The notes beneath the pieces are model-generated. The model saw only the letters and a list, made by a program, of their open reading frames with translations. It had not been told where the DNA came from and made no database searches. A program made the translations under genes and the position numbers. A stretch of DNA of 41,326 nt from Marinobacter sp. AC-23 (GTDB lineage: Bacteria; Pseudomonadota; Gammaproteobacteria; Pseudomonadales; Oleiphilaceae), in NCBI RefSeq assembly GCF_001858325.1, contig NZ_MBPP01000064.1:1-41326 (forward strand), read 5' to 3'. Positions 11,517 through 21,065 of the stretch are shown here, piece after piece (within the stretch, counting starts at the first letter, position 1; every line of letters starts with the position of its first letter).

Positions 11517-13587
11517 CAGAGTTTTCACAGAACCAGAGACGAACAAGCGTTACAGAGTTGTTCTGGAGCAGCTAAGTGATTTAATGCTAATCGATGTAGA
11601 TAGCGAGAAAGCTTTGCCTTTCCCTGTCTCGGAAGAAGAATTCCAAGCAGTTGGGTATAAACCTATCTCTGACCCCTATCCTTTGGTTAATGTCGAAGAG
11701 GGAAGTGTTGGTGCTATAAGGCGGGATGAAGCCTGGAACACGATTAGCCCCTTGCTTGAGCATTATTCATCGTTGTTCATCAAGAGTGAACGTAATCAGC
11801 TGATAAATCAGCTTCTAAGATCTACGGATAAGCCAAGGCTTTATGTCACCCGCCAACTTCGCCGTTATTGGCAGAGAGGAATGGTGCCAAATTCCTTGGC
11901 ACCGGACTACCATAAATGTGGGGCCAGAGGGCGACCGAGGCGCGAGATTGAAAACAAGGTCGGGCGAAAGCGAACGGTTTCTCCGGGGGTGGGTGTGCCA
12001 GTAACGGAAGAAGTCGCGGAACTGTTCAGAATGGCGCTTGATGGTTTTTATCTGACCAACGAAAAGGTACCGTTGACCGCTGCAAAGGACAAGGCCGTTG
12101 GCCTTTTTAAGGCTAGATACCCGACCGCTACAGAATCGGCTATGCCAACACTGGCGCAGTTTCGGTACTTTTTCCAAACTAACTATCTGAATAGCGAAGT
12201 AGTGCGGAAGCGAACACCTGCACGAATTTACCAAAAGGATATGCGGGCGCTGACCAGCACGTCAGCGAATTTGAACTTTGGCCCCGGAGCACGGTACGAA
12301 ATCGATGCGACGATTGCTGATCTTTATCTCGTGGCCGAGGATGACCCCAACGTTATCATCGGCCGACCCGTTTTGTACTTCGTCAAAGATGTATTTAGCC
12401 GAATGGTGGTCGGAATGTACGTGGGCCTGGAAAATCCCTCGTGGGTGGCCGCAATGATGGCGTTGGGTAATTCCTTTAGTGACAAATCCGCTTATTGCCG
12501 GGAATACGGCGTGAATATACGAACAGAAGATTGGCCCAGTATCGGTATTCCTGCTGGGGTTATGGCCGATAGGGGCGAACTTCTATACCGCCAAGCTGAC
12601 GTACTGGTTAACAGGTTTGGCGTGCAACTGAGTAACTCACGGGCCTACCGAGGGGATGATAAAGCAATCTGCGAACGATTTTTCAACACAATTCAGAGCC
12701 AGTTCCGACCTTACGTGGGTGGTGTAGTGGAGCCGGTAAATGGCAAAAAGCGGAACGGTAAACGCTATGAATTGGATGCAGTTCTGAACCTTTATGAATT
12801 CACAGAAATGCTGATCAACTTGATTATTGTTTACAACACCCAACATGTTATTGAAGGTTATGACTTTTCTCCCGACATGCCTTCAGACTTGCCAGCAGTG
12901 CCATTAGACCTATGGAACTGGGGAATCCAGCACCGTACCGGTAAGCTCCGTTCGTGTGACGAAGAACTTGCCCGCATTAACCTTTTGCCTTATGAAAACG
13001 GGACAGTATCTCAGGTTGGCATCACCTTCAAAGGTCTGGTTTATATCTGTCAGGAAGCATTGGCAGCAGGCTGGTTTGATCGTATTCGCCAGAACCGTCC
13101 TGCAAAAATGGAAGTCGCCTTCGACCCCAGGCGAACCAATACCGTTTACCTGAGACCCGACAAAACCTTTGAGAACTATTGGGTGTGTGAGCTATCGGAT
13201 AGAAGCCGGAGATTTCGTGGCATGAGTTTTGTCGAAGCCGCCGGTGTGCTTAAAGCCATGAGTCGCACCAGAGCGACAGCTCGGCAAGCTGAAGAATATC
13301 GGAAGCCGGATTCACTGGCTGCTGTTGAACAAATCGTTTCAACAGCCAAGAAGCGGCAAAAAGCCAACAAATCATCTACTAGTGACTCAGAGCGACTTCG
13401 AGGAATACGGGATAATCGCCTCAAAGAAAAAGAGGCAGAAAGGGATCAAAGTGGTATTAAAACTAATAAAAAGATCAAGCAAGATCGTCCAGCAGATGTA
13501 GTGCCTTTCCGCTCTCAAAAAACGCCTTCAAATGAGAGCGTAGACTACCCCGATTTGGATGCTTTTCTGGAGGATGATGATGATTAA
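11506..13587 (+). CDS. tnsB: Tn7-like DDE transposase TnsB
   Basis: TnsB binds the end repeats and joins the 3' ends to the target. The 693-residue protein has N-terminal DNA-binding regions, then an RNase-H-like catalytic core with Asp267 (YEIDATIADL), Asp355 (VMADRGELL) and Glu390 (KAICERFF). The last two are 34 residues apart, the same gap as in Tn7 TnsB. A Mu-type beta-barrel region follows, and the last 100 residues are rich in Lys, Arg and acidic residues, the part that contacts TnsC in relatives. The ATG overlaps the end of tnsA, suggesting translational coupling. No interruption is seen. Confidence 0.95.
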   Translation: MLLNRVFTEPETNKRYRVVLEQLSDLMLIDVDSEKALPFPVSEEEFQAVGYKPISDPYPLVNVEEGSVGAIRRDEAWNTISPLLEHYSSLFIKSERNQLINQLLRSTDKPRLYVTRQLRRYWQRGMVPNSLAPDYHKCGARGRPRREIENKVGRKRTVSPGVGVPVTEEVAELFRMALDGFYLTNEKVPLTAAKDKAVGLFKARYPTATESAMPTLAQFRYFFQTNYLNSEVVRKRTPARIYQKDMRALTSTSANLNFGPGARYEIDATIADLYLVAEDDPNVIIGRPVLYFVKDVFSRMVVGMYVGLENPSWVAAMMALGNSFSDKSAYCREYGVNIRTEDWPSIGIPAGVMADRGELLYRQADVLVNRFGVQLSNSRAYRGDDKAICERFFNTIQSQFRPYVGGVVEPVNGKKRNGKRYELDAVLNLYEFTEMLINLIIVYNTQHVIEGYDFSPDMPSDLPAVPLDLWNWGIQHRTGKLRSCDEELARINLLPYENGTVSQVGITFKGLVYICQEALAAGWFDRIRQNRPAKMEVAFDPRRTNTVYLRPDKTFENYWVCELSDRSRRFRGMSFVEAAGVLKAMSRTRATARQAEEYRKPDSLAAVEQIVSTAKKRQKANKSSTSDSERLRGIRDNRLKEKEAERDQSGIKTNKKIKQDRPADVVPFRSQKTPSNESVDYPDLDAFLEDDDD

Positions 13588-15175
13588 GTTGCCATTCGCC
13601 GAGTATCGAGAAGCGGAAATACGGGAATATGAAGGGCACCCATTGATTAACGCTCTGCCTCCTATCAACTCACCGCAGGCCACTGCGAAGATGTTGGCCC
13701 GCCTCCCCAACGTAGACGATGCCGAAAAGGTACTCCCGGCTCACATTCGGCGCCATGCAATGATGCGGATTCTGGATCAATTTCTGTATCCAACGAAATC
13801 TCATCTACAGTTGGAACAAATGATTTCGGGCATGATTCGCCGTGGTTACTTGAGCCGGAATATCGCTGCGCCTGACTACCACCGTAACCTTGATGACGTT
13901 GCGCATACTGATTTCAGTGCAATTTTTCGAAATGCAGGTAATGAGGCATTGGTCAGTTCCGTCATTGGATGTTCTGGCACCGGCAAGACTACAGCTGTCG
14001 AGGCTATCCTAAGAAGTTACCCGCAAGCGATTTTTCATCCTGATTACCAACATTGCCAGCTCGTTTGGTTAAAAGTGGAATGCCCTCATGATGGCTCGGT
14101 GAAGAGTTTATGTACTCACTTTTTCCGAGCTGTTGACGACGCCTTGGGTACTGATTACCAAGCTCTCTATGTAAAGAGTCGATCCTCTGCAGAGTCCATG
14201 CTGGGAGACGTTGCTCGCGTGTCTGCGTTACATTCAGTTGGCGTGCTTGTCATTGATGAAATTCAGCACTTGGAGAAATCCCGGTCTGGAGGTGCAGACA
14301 AGATGCTCAACTTCTTCGTCACGCTGACCAACGTGATTAAAGTACCGGTCTTGTTTATTGGGACGCCTAAAGCCCTAGAGCTTTTCCAGCCAACTATGCG
14401 GTCGGCGCGGAGGGCGGCTCAGTTTGGTAGCCTGGACTGGGGGCGGTTTGCACGTACCGAGAATACTGGGAGTGATGAAGAGTGGGAAAGATTCTTCAAG
14501 CGCCTATGGAAGCTGCAATGGTTTGAGCATGCAACTCCTCTCACCCATGAAATGATGGACTTGTTCTGGGAGTACACCCAAGGTATTGCTCACATAGCCG
14601 TTGCCCTTTTTTACCTCAGCCAGGTGAGAGCGGTTGTAGCGGGTCGTGAGGCGATAGATCGAGTCCTCGTAACCAAGGTCTACCAGGAAGAGCTCGCAAT
14701 GGTGCATCCAATGATTGCAGCATTGCGAAGCGGCCGCGAGGAAACGATTCTTCAATACGCTGATCTTGATGTGCCTAGGGAGGCCCTGCGTGTTCAAAGC
14801 GCATTGCAGGAAGCTCCCCACATACCGGTTGTGCGAGGAATACGCACTGATGCTGAGGACTCAATGCGGGATCGATTAATTACGATATTGGTCCAAATGG
14901 GTATTGGTGAGGACATTGCGCCCGTTGTCGCAGAGCAAGCCTTAGAGGAAAAGCCGGCTGACGATCTTTTCAGCCTCGTTGCTCACATTAAGAATCTTAA
15001 CGAAAAAAATGAAACGACCGCTAAGCAAGCACAGCCAAAACGAGACAAAAGAACGCTTCTTGATCCCGTGTATGTGGATGACGACCTGAGGCTGATTCGG
15101 CAGGAAGATCCGGAGAAGAGCTACCAGAGCCTGAAGAGCAGGGGTACGGTAATTGATTTGCTTGCGTATATTTAG
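13580..15175 (+). CDS. tnsC: Tn7-like AAA+ regulator TnsC
   Basis: TnsC is the ATP-dependent adaptor that links target selection to the TnsAB transposase. From the preferred ATG at 13580 the protein has 531 residues. Walker A is GCSGTGKT at residues 130-137 and Walker B is VLVIDEIQ with Asp226-Glu227; the sensor region FIGTPKAL follows. GGAGG at 13569-13573 lies six bases before this ATG. ATGs at 13574 and 13577, and an upstream frame to 13559, are too close to or overlap the GGAGG site. The start overlaps the tnsB stop by eight bases. The C-terminal 100 residues are charged and less conserved. Confidence 0.93.
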   Translation: MIKLPFAEYREAEIREYEGHPLINALPPINSPQATAKMLARLPNVDDAEKVLPAHIRRHAMMRILDQFLYPTKSHLQLEQMISGMIRRGYLSRNIAAPDYHRNLDDVAHTDFSAIFRNAGNEALVSSVIGCSGTGKTTAVEAILRSYPQAIFHPDYQHCQLVWLKVECPHDGSVKSLCTHFFRAVDDALGTDYQALYVKSRSSAESMLGDVARVSALHSVGVLVIDEIQHLEKSRSGGADKMLNFFVTLTNVIKVPVLFIGTPKALELFQPTMRSARRAAQFGSLDWGRFARTENTGSDEEWERFFKRLWKLQWFEHATPLTHEMMDLFWEYTQGIAHIAVALFYLSQVRAVVAGREAIDRVLVTKVYQEELAMVHPMIAALRSGREETILQYADLDVPREALRVQSALQEAPHIPVVRGIRTDAEDSMRDRLITILVQMGIGEDIAPVVAEQALEEKPADDLFSLVAHIKNLNEKNETTAKQAQPKRDKRTLLDPVYVDDDLRLIRQEDPEKSYQSLKSRGTVIDLLAYI

Positions 15176-15321
15176 CCAAAAGTCTTGATGTGTTTGGCAG
15201 CCTGAAGTCTCCAAAAGAAATAAGTACCTGATCGCCTCCGAATTTTTCGTTTCTCAGGTACCGAACTGGGCCTAATCACTCCTTAGACTACTGGGTGTCA
15301 CACATCAGATAGGACAGGAAG

Positions 15322-16148
15322 ATGACACAAGCAAAGAACAGATCTCCGCAAGCCAAGTGCGAGAATATTTTAAAGTCTGAACGAGACTACAACGTCGAGC
15401 ACAATATACTCCCCAGTGAGGTCGCCATTATTGATCGGCTTTTGCGACGGCCATTAGAGCTACTAAAGGTTTACAACGAGTTGGAGGAAAAACTTGACAG
15501 ATCTCCTAGTGGGTTGCGCACTGTTTTGAGGACCCTACTTTCGACCGCGGCATTTTGGTGCCCTGAAAAGAGTGCCCTGGCGCGACAAGAGCGAGCGAAG
15601 CTCAGAGAGGTGAATCGTAAGATCGCGGCCAGTGCGCAAAAACTGGCGGAGTTGTTGGAAGAGCGAGAGCTTCTTAACAATCATTCGGGGTTCTTCGGCG
15701 GCGAGATTTATGATGTCTATTCAGCTATCGAGCAGCCGGCAGTGACCAAACCCTCTTCCAGTGGCATGTAAAAGAGCCACTTCAGAGGCTCTCCGGCCAA
15801 TACGATATGAAGTATTGGCCGTCGCTGCCTGTAGTGATTCAGGCGATCGCGACGGATGCAGATACTACAAAAATTAATGCCGGTGACGCGTTGACGGCGG
15901 CCGGCACTGAGGGGGCACGATCATCCCGAGCCGACTTCTTCAAGTCTCTGTTTGTTGCGCTGGAGAAAAATAGCCAATCCAAATTTGGCCTCATCCCTAG
16001 GGATTTTCGACTGAGTGACGAATCACTGGCTTCGTTAGCGAACTGTGCGCTCGACCATGGCGCCGAAGAGCTGGTAGATGGTGCCTACGTTAAACGATTG
16101 CGCCAGCGCCGGAGAGAAATCATCCTCGATGAAAGGGCAGTAGAGTGA
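15322..16148 (+). pseudogene. unknown island protein, split by a -1 frameshift
   Basis: The first part (15322-15771) reads MTQAKNRSPQAK and includes a coiled-coil-like, Ala/Glu-rich stretch (residues about 90-120) after an FWCPEKSALARQERA motif. The -1 frame then continues without a stop as VKEPLQRLSGQYDMKYWPSL to 16148, ending YVKRLRQRRREIILDERAVE. Restoring one base near 15768 gives a single 275-residue protein. The sequence resembles uncharacterised proteins that I associate with genomic islands; no function is claimed. It takes the place where tnsD would be expected, but it has no TniQ-type zinc-finger pattern. AGGACAGGAAG precedes the ATG. No slippery heptamer is seen before the stop, so programmed frameshifting is unlikely. 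Confidence 0.65.
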
Positions 16149-16275
16149 TTGAGAAAACTCAAAAATTTTCAGCAACTGAGTGTTGTCACCGGGAAGTGTT
16201 CGGCCTCGCCTTGGAAAGGGCTGGGTCACTCGTCATTTGCTCAGTGCATATGCTGTATTAGGAGTGAATGCCCGA

Positions 16276-16700
16276 ATGTCAGCGGACATTGTTCCAGAGA
16301 ATCTTAGATTGCCATACGCTTTCGATAGTCGGGATAAATTAGTCTCGGCTGTTGGAGCGACCGGAGGCGAGCAGCACGGTTGCCCAAATTGCGGTGACCC
16401 CGTGACACTTCGATGTGGTGATGTGAAAGTCGACCATTTTGCTCATCGACCGGGCACAAATTGCCGCCCAGAAAGTAGATACACAAGATTACGAAATGCC
16501 GGGTTTTGGCTGGGTGCTGGAAATGTAAGGAGGCCATCCCAGTGTTCTGGTGAGATGGCGTACTCTTCGCCGAAACGCCGCCACCCGAGCCTCGCCCAGA
16601 AACTGTTCAGTATCGCTATTCAAAGAAGGGATATTCGGATTATCTGGTTGATATCCGACCTGTCGTTATGATCATCCAGGGTCACTCGGACTATCGCTGA
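16276..16700 (+). pseudogene. CoiA-like zinc-finger protein, frameshifted and with an internal stop
   Basis: The first part reads MSADIVPENLRLPYAFDSRD, then CPNCGDPVTLRCGDVKVDHFAH and a later Cys. This is the zinc-ribbon plus HFAH pattern of the N-terminal domain of CoiA-like competence proteins. After about 16475 the -1 frame continues as IHKITKCRVLAGCWKCKEAI, then a TGA in the context VFW-stop-DG (16551-16553), then VLFAETPPPEPRPETVQYRY and on to a stop at 16698-16700. The CWKC segment looks like a second metal-binding motif. The end resembles a CPxC-type finger whose cysteines have been lost (RPVV). GGAG lies 12 bases before the ATG. Function is unknown and the gene appears dead. Confidence 0.6.
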
Positions 16701-16711
16701 AATCGTCAAGC

Positions 16712-16747
16712 TTGACTAAACTGTAAGATGTCCATATTCTTGGACAT
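16712..16747 (+). promoter_or_regulatory. ars operon promoter with embedded inverted-repeat operator
   Basis: TTGACT (16712-16717) and TATTCT (16735-16740) are 17 bases apart and form a good sigma70 pair. The perfect inverted repeat ATGTCCA (16728-16734) and TGGACAT (16741-16747) surrounds the -10 box, and its right arm touches the arsR ATG. A repressor bound here would block RNA polymerase. The start point would fall at about 16747-16748, so the arsR message is likely leaderless. Confidence 0.75.
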
Positions 16748-17098
16748 ATGGAAACGTTAAAGGCAATAGCAAGCTTTGGTGCTCTCTCTCAAGAGACTCG
16801 ATTGGAAGCATTTCGGCTTTTGGTTCGTCATGAGCCAGAGGGGCTTCCGGCGGGAGAGATCGCAAGACAACTGGGTGTACCGCACAACACGATGTCAGCG
16901 CATTTGTCTGTGCTTACCCGTGCAGAGCTTGTTCTCTCCCAACGCCAGAGTCGTTCCATCATCTATCGAGCGAACTTGAATCGCATGCAAGAGATGATCC
17001 GATTCCTGGTCAATGACTGCTGTGCAGGCCATCCCGAGGTCTGTGCGCCGCTAATATCCTCGCTGGTCGCTTGCCCTGACCAGCCAGACGAATTGTGA
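16748..17098 (+). CDS. arsR: ArsR-family arsenic-responsive repressor
   Basis: This 116-residue winged-helix protein (HTH around EIARQLGVPHNTMSAHLSVL, residues 37-56) would repress the ars operon and release DNA on binding arsenite. Cys91-Cys92 and Cys99 in NDCCAGHPEVC, plus Cys109, form a C-terminal thiol cluster, a sensor arrangement different from the E. coli R773 ArsR Cys32/34 site. The ATG directly abuts the operator, and there is no ribosome binding site, consistent with a leaderless message. arsC starts six bases after the stop, with GAGG at the junction. Confidence 0.92.
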   Translation: METLKAIASFGALSQETRLEAFRLLVRHEPEGLPAGEIARQLGVPHNTMSAHLSVLTRAELVLSQRQSRSIIYRANLNRMQEMIRFLVNDCCAGHPEVCAPLISSLVACPDQPDEL

Positions 17099-17104
17099 GG
17101 CACT

Positions 17105-17518
17105 GTGCAACCACTGATTTATCACAACCCTGACTGCGGTACATCACGTAACACGCTGGCTATGATCAAGGCCTCGGGTGAAACGCCTGAAGTCGTCGAA
17201 TATCTCAAGACGCCACCCAGTCGTGAGCGGCTAGTAGCACTGCTCTCGATGATGCAGATCACTCCGCGCGAACTCCTTCGACGCAAGGGCACGCCTTACG
17301 ATGAGTTGGGGTTGGACGCCCCCGCTTTGAGCGATGATCAGCTGATCGATGCGATGATGGCGCATCCGATTTTGATCAATCGCCCTATCGTCGTGACTGA
17401 CAAGGGGGCTCGCCTATGTCGGCCTTCCGAGCGGGTGCTGGGTCTTCTTGAATGTCCCGTCGAACACGTAACCAAAGAAGATGGCGAGGTGATTCACCAC
17501 CTGCGAGACACACGATGA
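17105..17518 (+). CDS. arsC: arsenate reductase, glutaredoxin-dependent ArsC type
   Basis: ArsC reduces arsenate to arsenite with glutathione and glutaredoxin. The 137-residue protein has the catalytic cysteine in HNPDCGTSRN (Cys11, equivalent to Cys12 of plasmid R773 ArsC), and arginines in LLRRKGTPY, INRPIVV and ARLCRPSERV that bind the oxyanion. The length is standard. The start codon is GTG. It lies second in the ars operon. A gap of 91 bases separates it from acr3; no gene is seen in that gap. Confidence 0.93.
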   Translation: MQPLIYHNPDCGTSRNTLAMIKASGETPEVVEYLKTPPSRERLVALLSMMQITPRELLRRKGTPYDELGLDAPALSDDQLIDAMMAHPILINRPIVVTDKGARLCRPSERVLGLLECPVEHVTKEDGEVIHHLRDTR

Positions 17519-17609
17519 GCCGGCTGAATCCCTTCCTTTACTTCGGCCGCATCAATGCTGTCATCGAAAGCACGTTGCGTAACCCACTGTTTATAAAAGG
17601 AGTCGTGGC

Positions 17610-18689
17610 ATGACCACATCCGAGGTCTCACAGGCCCCCAACACGTCTGAAGGTCTGGGGCTGTTCGAGCGTTTTCTTTCGCTTTGGGTGGCATTGGCCA
17701 TCGTGCTGGGTGTGCTGATAGGGCAGTTCGCGCCAGTCATTCCCGAGACCTTGTCGCGTTTCGAGTACGCGCAAGTCTCAATTCCGGTGGCGGTGCTGAT
17801 TTGGGCCATGATCTTTCCCATGATGGTGCAGGTCGACTTTACCTCTGTTCTTGGTGTCCGCCGTCAGCCCAAAGGCCTTGTTATCACCACAGCGGTGAAC
17901 TGGTTGGTGAAACCTTTCACGATGTTTGCTATCGCCTGGTTCTTTCTGACCGTGGTGTTCGCACCTCTGATTCCAGCTGATCGCGCCAATGAATACCTCG
18001 CCGGGGCCATTCTTTTGGGTGCTGCACCTTGTACGGCCATGGTCTTCGTATGGAGCTACCTTACGCGCGGTGATGCTGCCTACACGCTGGTTCAGGTGGC
18101 GCTTAACGATCTGATCATGCTACTGGCTTTCGCGCCCATCGTCGTTTTCCTGCTCGGCGTGTCTAACATTCAGGTGCCTTGGGATACGGTCATCCTGTCG
18201 GTGGTGCTCTACATTGTCATTCCACTGGGCGCCGGTTATTTAACTCGTCAGGCTGTTATCAAGCGGCGTGGTATTGAGTGGTTTGACAACGTTTTCATGA
18301 AACGCCTGGCACCCATCACCCCCATTGGCTTGATCATCACGCTGGTGCTGTTGTTCGCCTTTCAGGGCGACGTAATAATCGAGAACCCATTGCACATCGT
18401 GCTGATCGCTATTCCGTTGATTCTTCAGACCTTCCTGATTTTCTTCATCGCTTATGGCTGGGCCAAAGCCTGGAAGGTATCCCACAACATCGCAGCGCCT
18501 GCCGGTATGATTGGCGCCAGCAACTTTTTTGAGTTGGCCGTAGCGGTTGCCATTGCCCTGTTCGGCCTGCAGTCCGGCGCAGCATTGGCAACGGTAGTGG
18601 GTGTTCTCGTAGAAGTACCTGTCATGCTCGCGCTGGTTGCTTTTGCTAACCGGACTCGACATTGGTTTCCATCCACCCCGGCTGCGTAG
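17610..18689 (+). CDS. acr3: Acr3-family arsenite efflux permease
   Basis: Acr3 exports arsenite through the inner membrane using the proton gradient. The 359-residue protein has ten hydrophobic segments. The conserved cysteine is Cys141 in [15 protein letters not shown], the signature of the family. [13 protein letters not shown] and the [20 protein letters not shown] segment are further conserved helices. AAAAGGAG precedes the ATG. The next gene starts 23 bases after the stop, so it is co-transcribed. Confidence 0.94.
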   Translation: MTTSEVSQAPNTSEGLGLFERFLSLWVALAIVLGVLIGQFAPVIPETLSRFEYAQVSIPVAVLIWAMIFPMMVQVDFTSVLGVRRQPKGLVITTAVNWLVKPFTMFAIAWFFLTVVFAPLIPADRANEYLAGAILLGAAPCTAMVFVWSYLTRGDAAYTLVQVALNDLIMLLAFAPIVVFLLGVSNIQVPWDTVILSVVLYIVIPLGAGYLTRQAVIKRRGIEWFDNVFMKRLAPITPIGLIITLVLLFAFQGDVIIENPLHIVLIAIPLILQTFLIFFIAYGWAKAWKVSHNIAAPAGMIGASNFFELAVAVAIALFGLQSGAALATVVGVLVEVPVMLALVAFANRTRHWFPSTPAA

Positions 18690-18712
18690 ATGGCCCAAGA
18701 GGAGTTTTCATT

Positions 18713-19717
18713 ATGAGGACACTGAAAGTAGGCATTAACGGATTTGGCCGTATCGGTCGGCTGGCACTGCGTGCCGCATTTGACTGGCCAGATATGGCTT
18801 TTGTGGCGATCAACGATCCTGGCGCCAGTGCTGAACACCTCGCTCACCTGCTGAATTTTGACAGCGTTCACGGCCGCTGGCAGCACGAAGCCACAGCCGA
18901 TGGGCAACGCCTTATGGTTGGCTCCCACAGCATGCGGGTTACCGCCAATAAATCCATTTCGGAAACGGACTGGTCTGACTGCGACGTGGTGATTGAGGCT
19001 AGCGGCAAAATGAAAACCGTCGACGTGTTGCAGGGCTATCTTGAGCAAGGGGTCAGGCGTGTTGTCGTTACGGCACCGGTCAAGGAAACCGGGGCAATCA
19101 ATATCGTGATGGGCGTCAATGACGATCAATTTGATCCGGCGATCCACCAGATCGTCACGGCGGCCTCCTGCACAACCAACTGCCTGGCGCCGGTGATCAA
19201 GGTTATTCATGAAAACCTTGGGATCCGCCACGGGTCGATTACCACGATCCACAGCCTGACCAACACCCAGACAATACTCGATGCACCGCATAAAGACCTC
19301 CGGCGGGCTCGTGCCTGTGGCAGTTCTCTAATTCCCACCACCACCGGGTCCGCGACCGCCATTATCGAGATTTTTCCAGAGCTTAAAGGTCGTCTCGACG
19401 GCCATGCCGTGCGGGTTCCGCTAACCAATGCGTCTCTGACGGATTGTGTGTTTGAGGTTGAAACGCCAACGGATCGGGATACCGTAAACGCTTTACTCAA
19501 GGATGCGGCCAATGGTTCCCTGGCTGGCATTCTTGGTTTTGAAGAACGACCTTTAGTGTCGATTGATTACAAAACCGATCCGCGATCGTCCATCATCGAT
19601 GCACTCTCGACCATGGTGATCAATGGCAGCCAGGTAAAAATTTATGCCTGGTATGACAATGAATGGGGCTACGCCAACCGAACGGTGGAACTGGTTCGTA
19701 AGGTTGGGGCCACCTGA
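18713..19717 (+). CDS. ars-operon glyceraldehyde-3-phosphate dehydrogenase
   Basis: In ars operons this GAPDH uses arsenate instead of phosphate to make 1-arseno-3-phosphoglycerate, which ArsJ exports. The 334-residue protein has the NAD-binding start [12 protein letters not shown] and the catalytic motif SCTTNC with Cys153. [11 protein letters not shown] near the end is the substrate-binding region. The frame is open to 18662, but the ATG at 18713 follows AAGAGGAG and matches the family start. arsJ follows two bases after the stop. The arsenic role is inferred from the neighbours, since the fold alone would fit a glycolytic enzyme. Confidence 0.92.
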   Translation: MRTLKVGINGFGRIGRLALRAAFDWPDMAFVAINDPGASAEHLAHLLNFDSVHGRWQHEATADGQRLMVGSHSMRVTANKSISETDWSDCDVVIEASGKMKTVDVLQGYLEQGVRRVVVTAPVKETGAINIVMGVNDDQFDPAIHQIVTAASCTTNCLAPVIKVIHENLGIRHGSITTIHSLTNTQTILDAPHKDLRRARACGSSLIPTTTGSATAIIEIFPELKGRLDGHAVRVPLTNASLTDCVFEVETPTDRDTVNALLKDAANGSLAGILGFEERPLVSIDYKTDPRSSIIDALSTMVINGSQVKIYAWYDNEWGYANRTVELVRKVGAT

Positions 19718-19719
19718 GC

Positions 19720-20939
19720 ATGAGCTCCGCTGTTCGCCAGTACCTGATCATCACCGGTAATTACTGGGCCTTTACCCTGACGGACGGGGCCTTGCGCATG
19801 CTGGTGGTGCTCCATTTTTTCCAGCTAGGGTATTCGCCGCTGAAGATTGCTCTGTTGTTTATTTTCTATGAGTTTTTTGGGGTGCTCACCAATCTGGTGG
19901 GGGGATATCTTGGGGCTCGCATGGGCCTGAACCGCACCATGAATATCGGTCTTTTTTTGCAGATTGTGGCGCTGGGCATGCTGGCCGTCCCGGCCGCCGT
20001 GCTGTCGGTCCCCTGGGTGATGGGCGCGCAGGCGCTGTCGGGGATTGCCAAAGATCTGAATAAGATGTCCGCCAAAAGCGGTATCAAGTTGCTGGTGCCC
20101 GGCTCGGAGCAGGGCAAGCTCTACAAATGGGTGGCCTTGTTAACCGGTTCCAAGAACACCCTCAAAGGGGTGGGTTTCTTTCTGGGTGGCGCGCTATTGA
20201 TGCTCGTCGGCTTTCGCGGCGCGGTTATCATCATGGCGGCCAGCCTATTATTGGTCTGGCTGGCCAGCCTCGCGTTGCTGACTCAAGAGCTGGGTAAGAG
20301 CGCGGGCAAACTCAGGTTTACTGACATACTGTCCAAAAGCCGTGCGATCAACATTCTGTCTCTGGCCCGTCTATTTCTATTTGGTGCCCGAGACATCTGG
20401 TTTGTGGTGGCGCTGCCGGTATATCTGCATACCGCCTTTGGTTGGGACTTCTGGCAGGTGGGCGGCTTTATGGCGATTTGGGTGATTGGCTACGGTGTTG
20501 TACAGACACTGGCACCACGGTTCACTCATCGCGCTACGAACGCAGTCCCCGGGCGACGTATAGCCACTTTATGGGCCGCATTGTTAACCGGGATCCCGGC
20601 CGCTATTGCTATTGGGCTGAGCACCGACATGGGCGCGCCGTATGTTCTGGTCGGTGGTCTGATGATATTCGGCGTTGTATTTGCCGTTAACTCGTCGCTT
20701 CATAGCTACTTGATTGTCAGCCTGGCGCGAACTGACGGCGTATCGCTTGACGTCGGTTTTTATTATATGTCCAACGCCATGGGGCGATTGATTGGCACAC
20801 TGCTGTCGGGCTGGATCTATCAACCTTTGGTCTCGTGGCGTGTTTATGGGTTTCGTCGGTGTTTTTGTTTATCGCAACGATCGCAGTAACGCAGCTTCCG
20901 GCTAGCAGGCAAGCGAACATCAGCTCGAAAGCTTGCTAG
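19720..20939 (+). pseudogene. arsJ: ArsJ organoarsenical efflux permease, frameshifted near its C-terminus
   Basis: ArsJ is a major-facilitator protein that exports 1-arseno-3-phosphoglycerate. The first 368 residues are in order, beginning RQYLIITGNYWAFTLTDGAL, with about eleven hydrophobic helices. After GWIYQ (20821-20823) the annotated frame becomes PLVSWRVYGF and stops at 20889. The -1 frame instead continues as FGLVACLWVSSVFLFIATIA, the expected last helix, to a stop at 20937-20939. One missing A in CAA(A)CC would repair it to about 406 residues, the usual length. Without that helix the protein may be non-functional, unless the loss is a sequencing error. Confidence 0.85.
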
Positions 20940-21032
20940 GGGAAACCAAGCTGTGCGGTCAGGACTATGGCGTATTGCCAAGTGTACCACTGGCTAGGAA
21001 CTTATCCTTTCAAAGCGCAGGGTGCAGCTGTG

Positions 21033-21065
21033 AGCGGGCAACGTCCCGCTGGCATGTTGCCCGCT
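21033..21065. terminator. hairpin between convergent arsJ and the thioredoxin-like gene
   Basis: AGCGGGCAAC (21033-21042) pairs perfectly with GTTGCCCGCT (21056-21065) around 13 bases. It overlaps the last bases of the minus-strand gene and follows the arsJ end by about 95 bases. No T-tract follows on either strand, so it is only a possible bidirectional terminator. The stretch 20940-21032 holds nothing else that I can name. Confidence 0.4.

Larger units (their letters stand above)
10610..15175 (+). mobile_element. Tn7-like transposon, left end with tnsABC; right end not found
   Basis: The element starts at TGTCAGAG next to attTn7 and encodes TnsA, TnsB and TnsC in the usual order, with overlapping start and stop codons. 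The interval given covers only the end and the transposition core. The cargo may continue through the arsenic, cation and copper genes and past the window, because no inverted copy of the terminal bases (CTCTGACA) and no second CTGGT flank was recognised. No TnsD/TniQ or TnsE gene was seen. The exact first base is inferred from the TGT rule and the spacing from glmS. Confidence 0.75.

Noticed and set aside
15760..15775. Programmed -1 frameshift joining the two parts of the unknown island gene
   Set aside because: No slippery heptamer precedes the stop; a lost base explains the break better.
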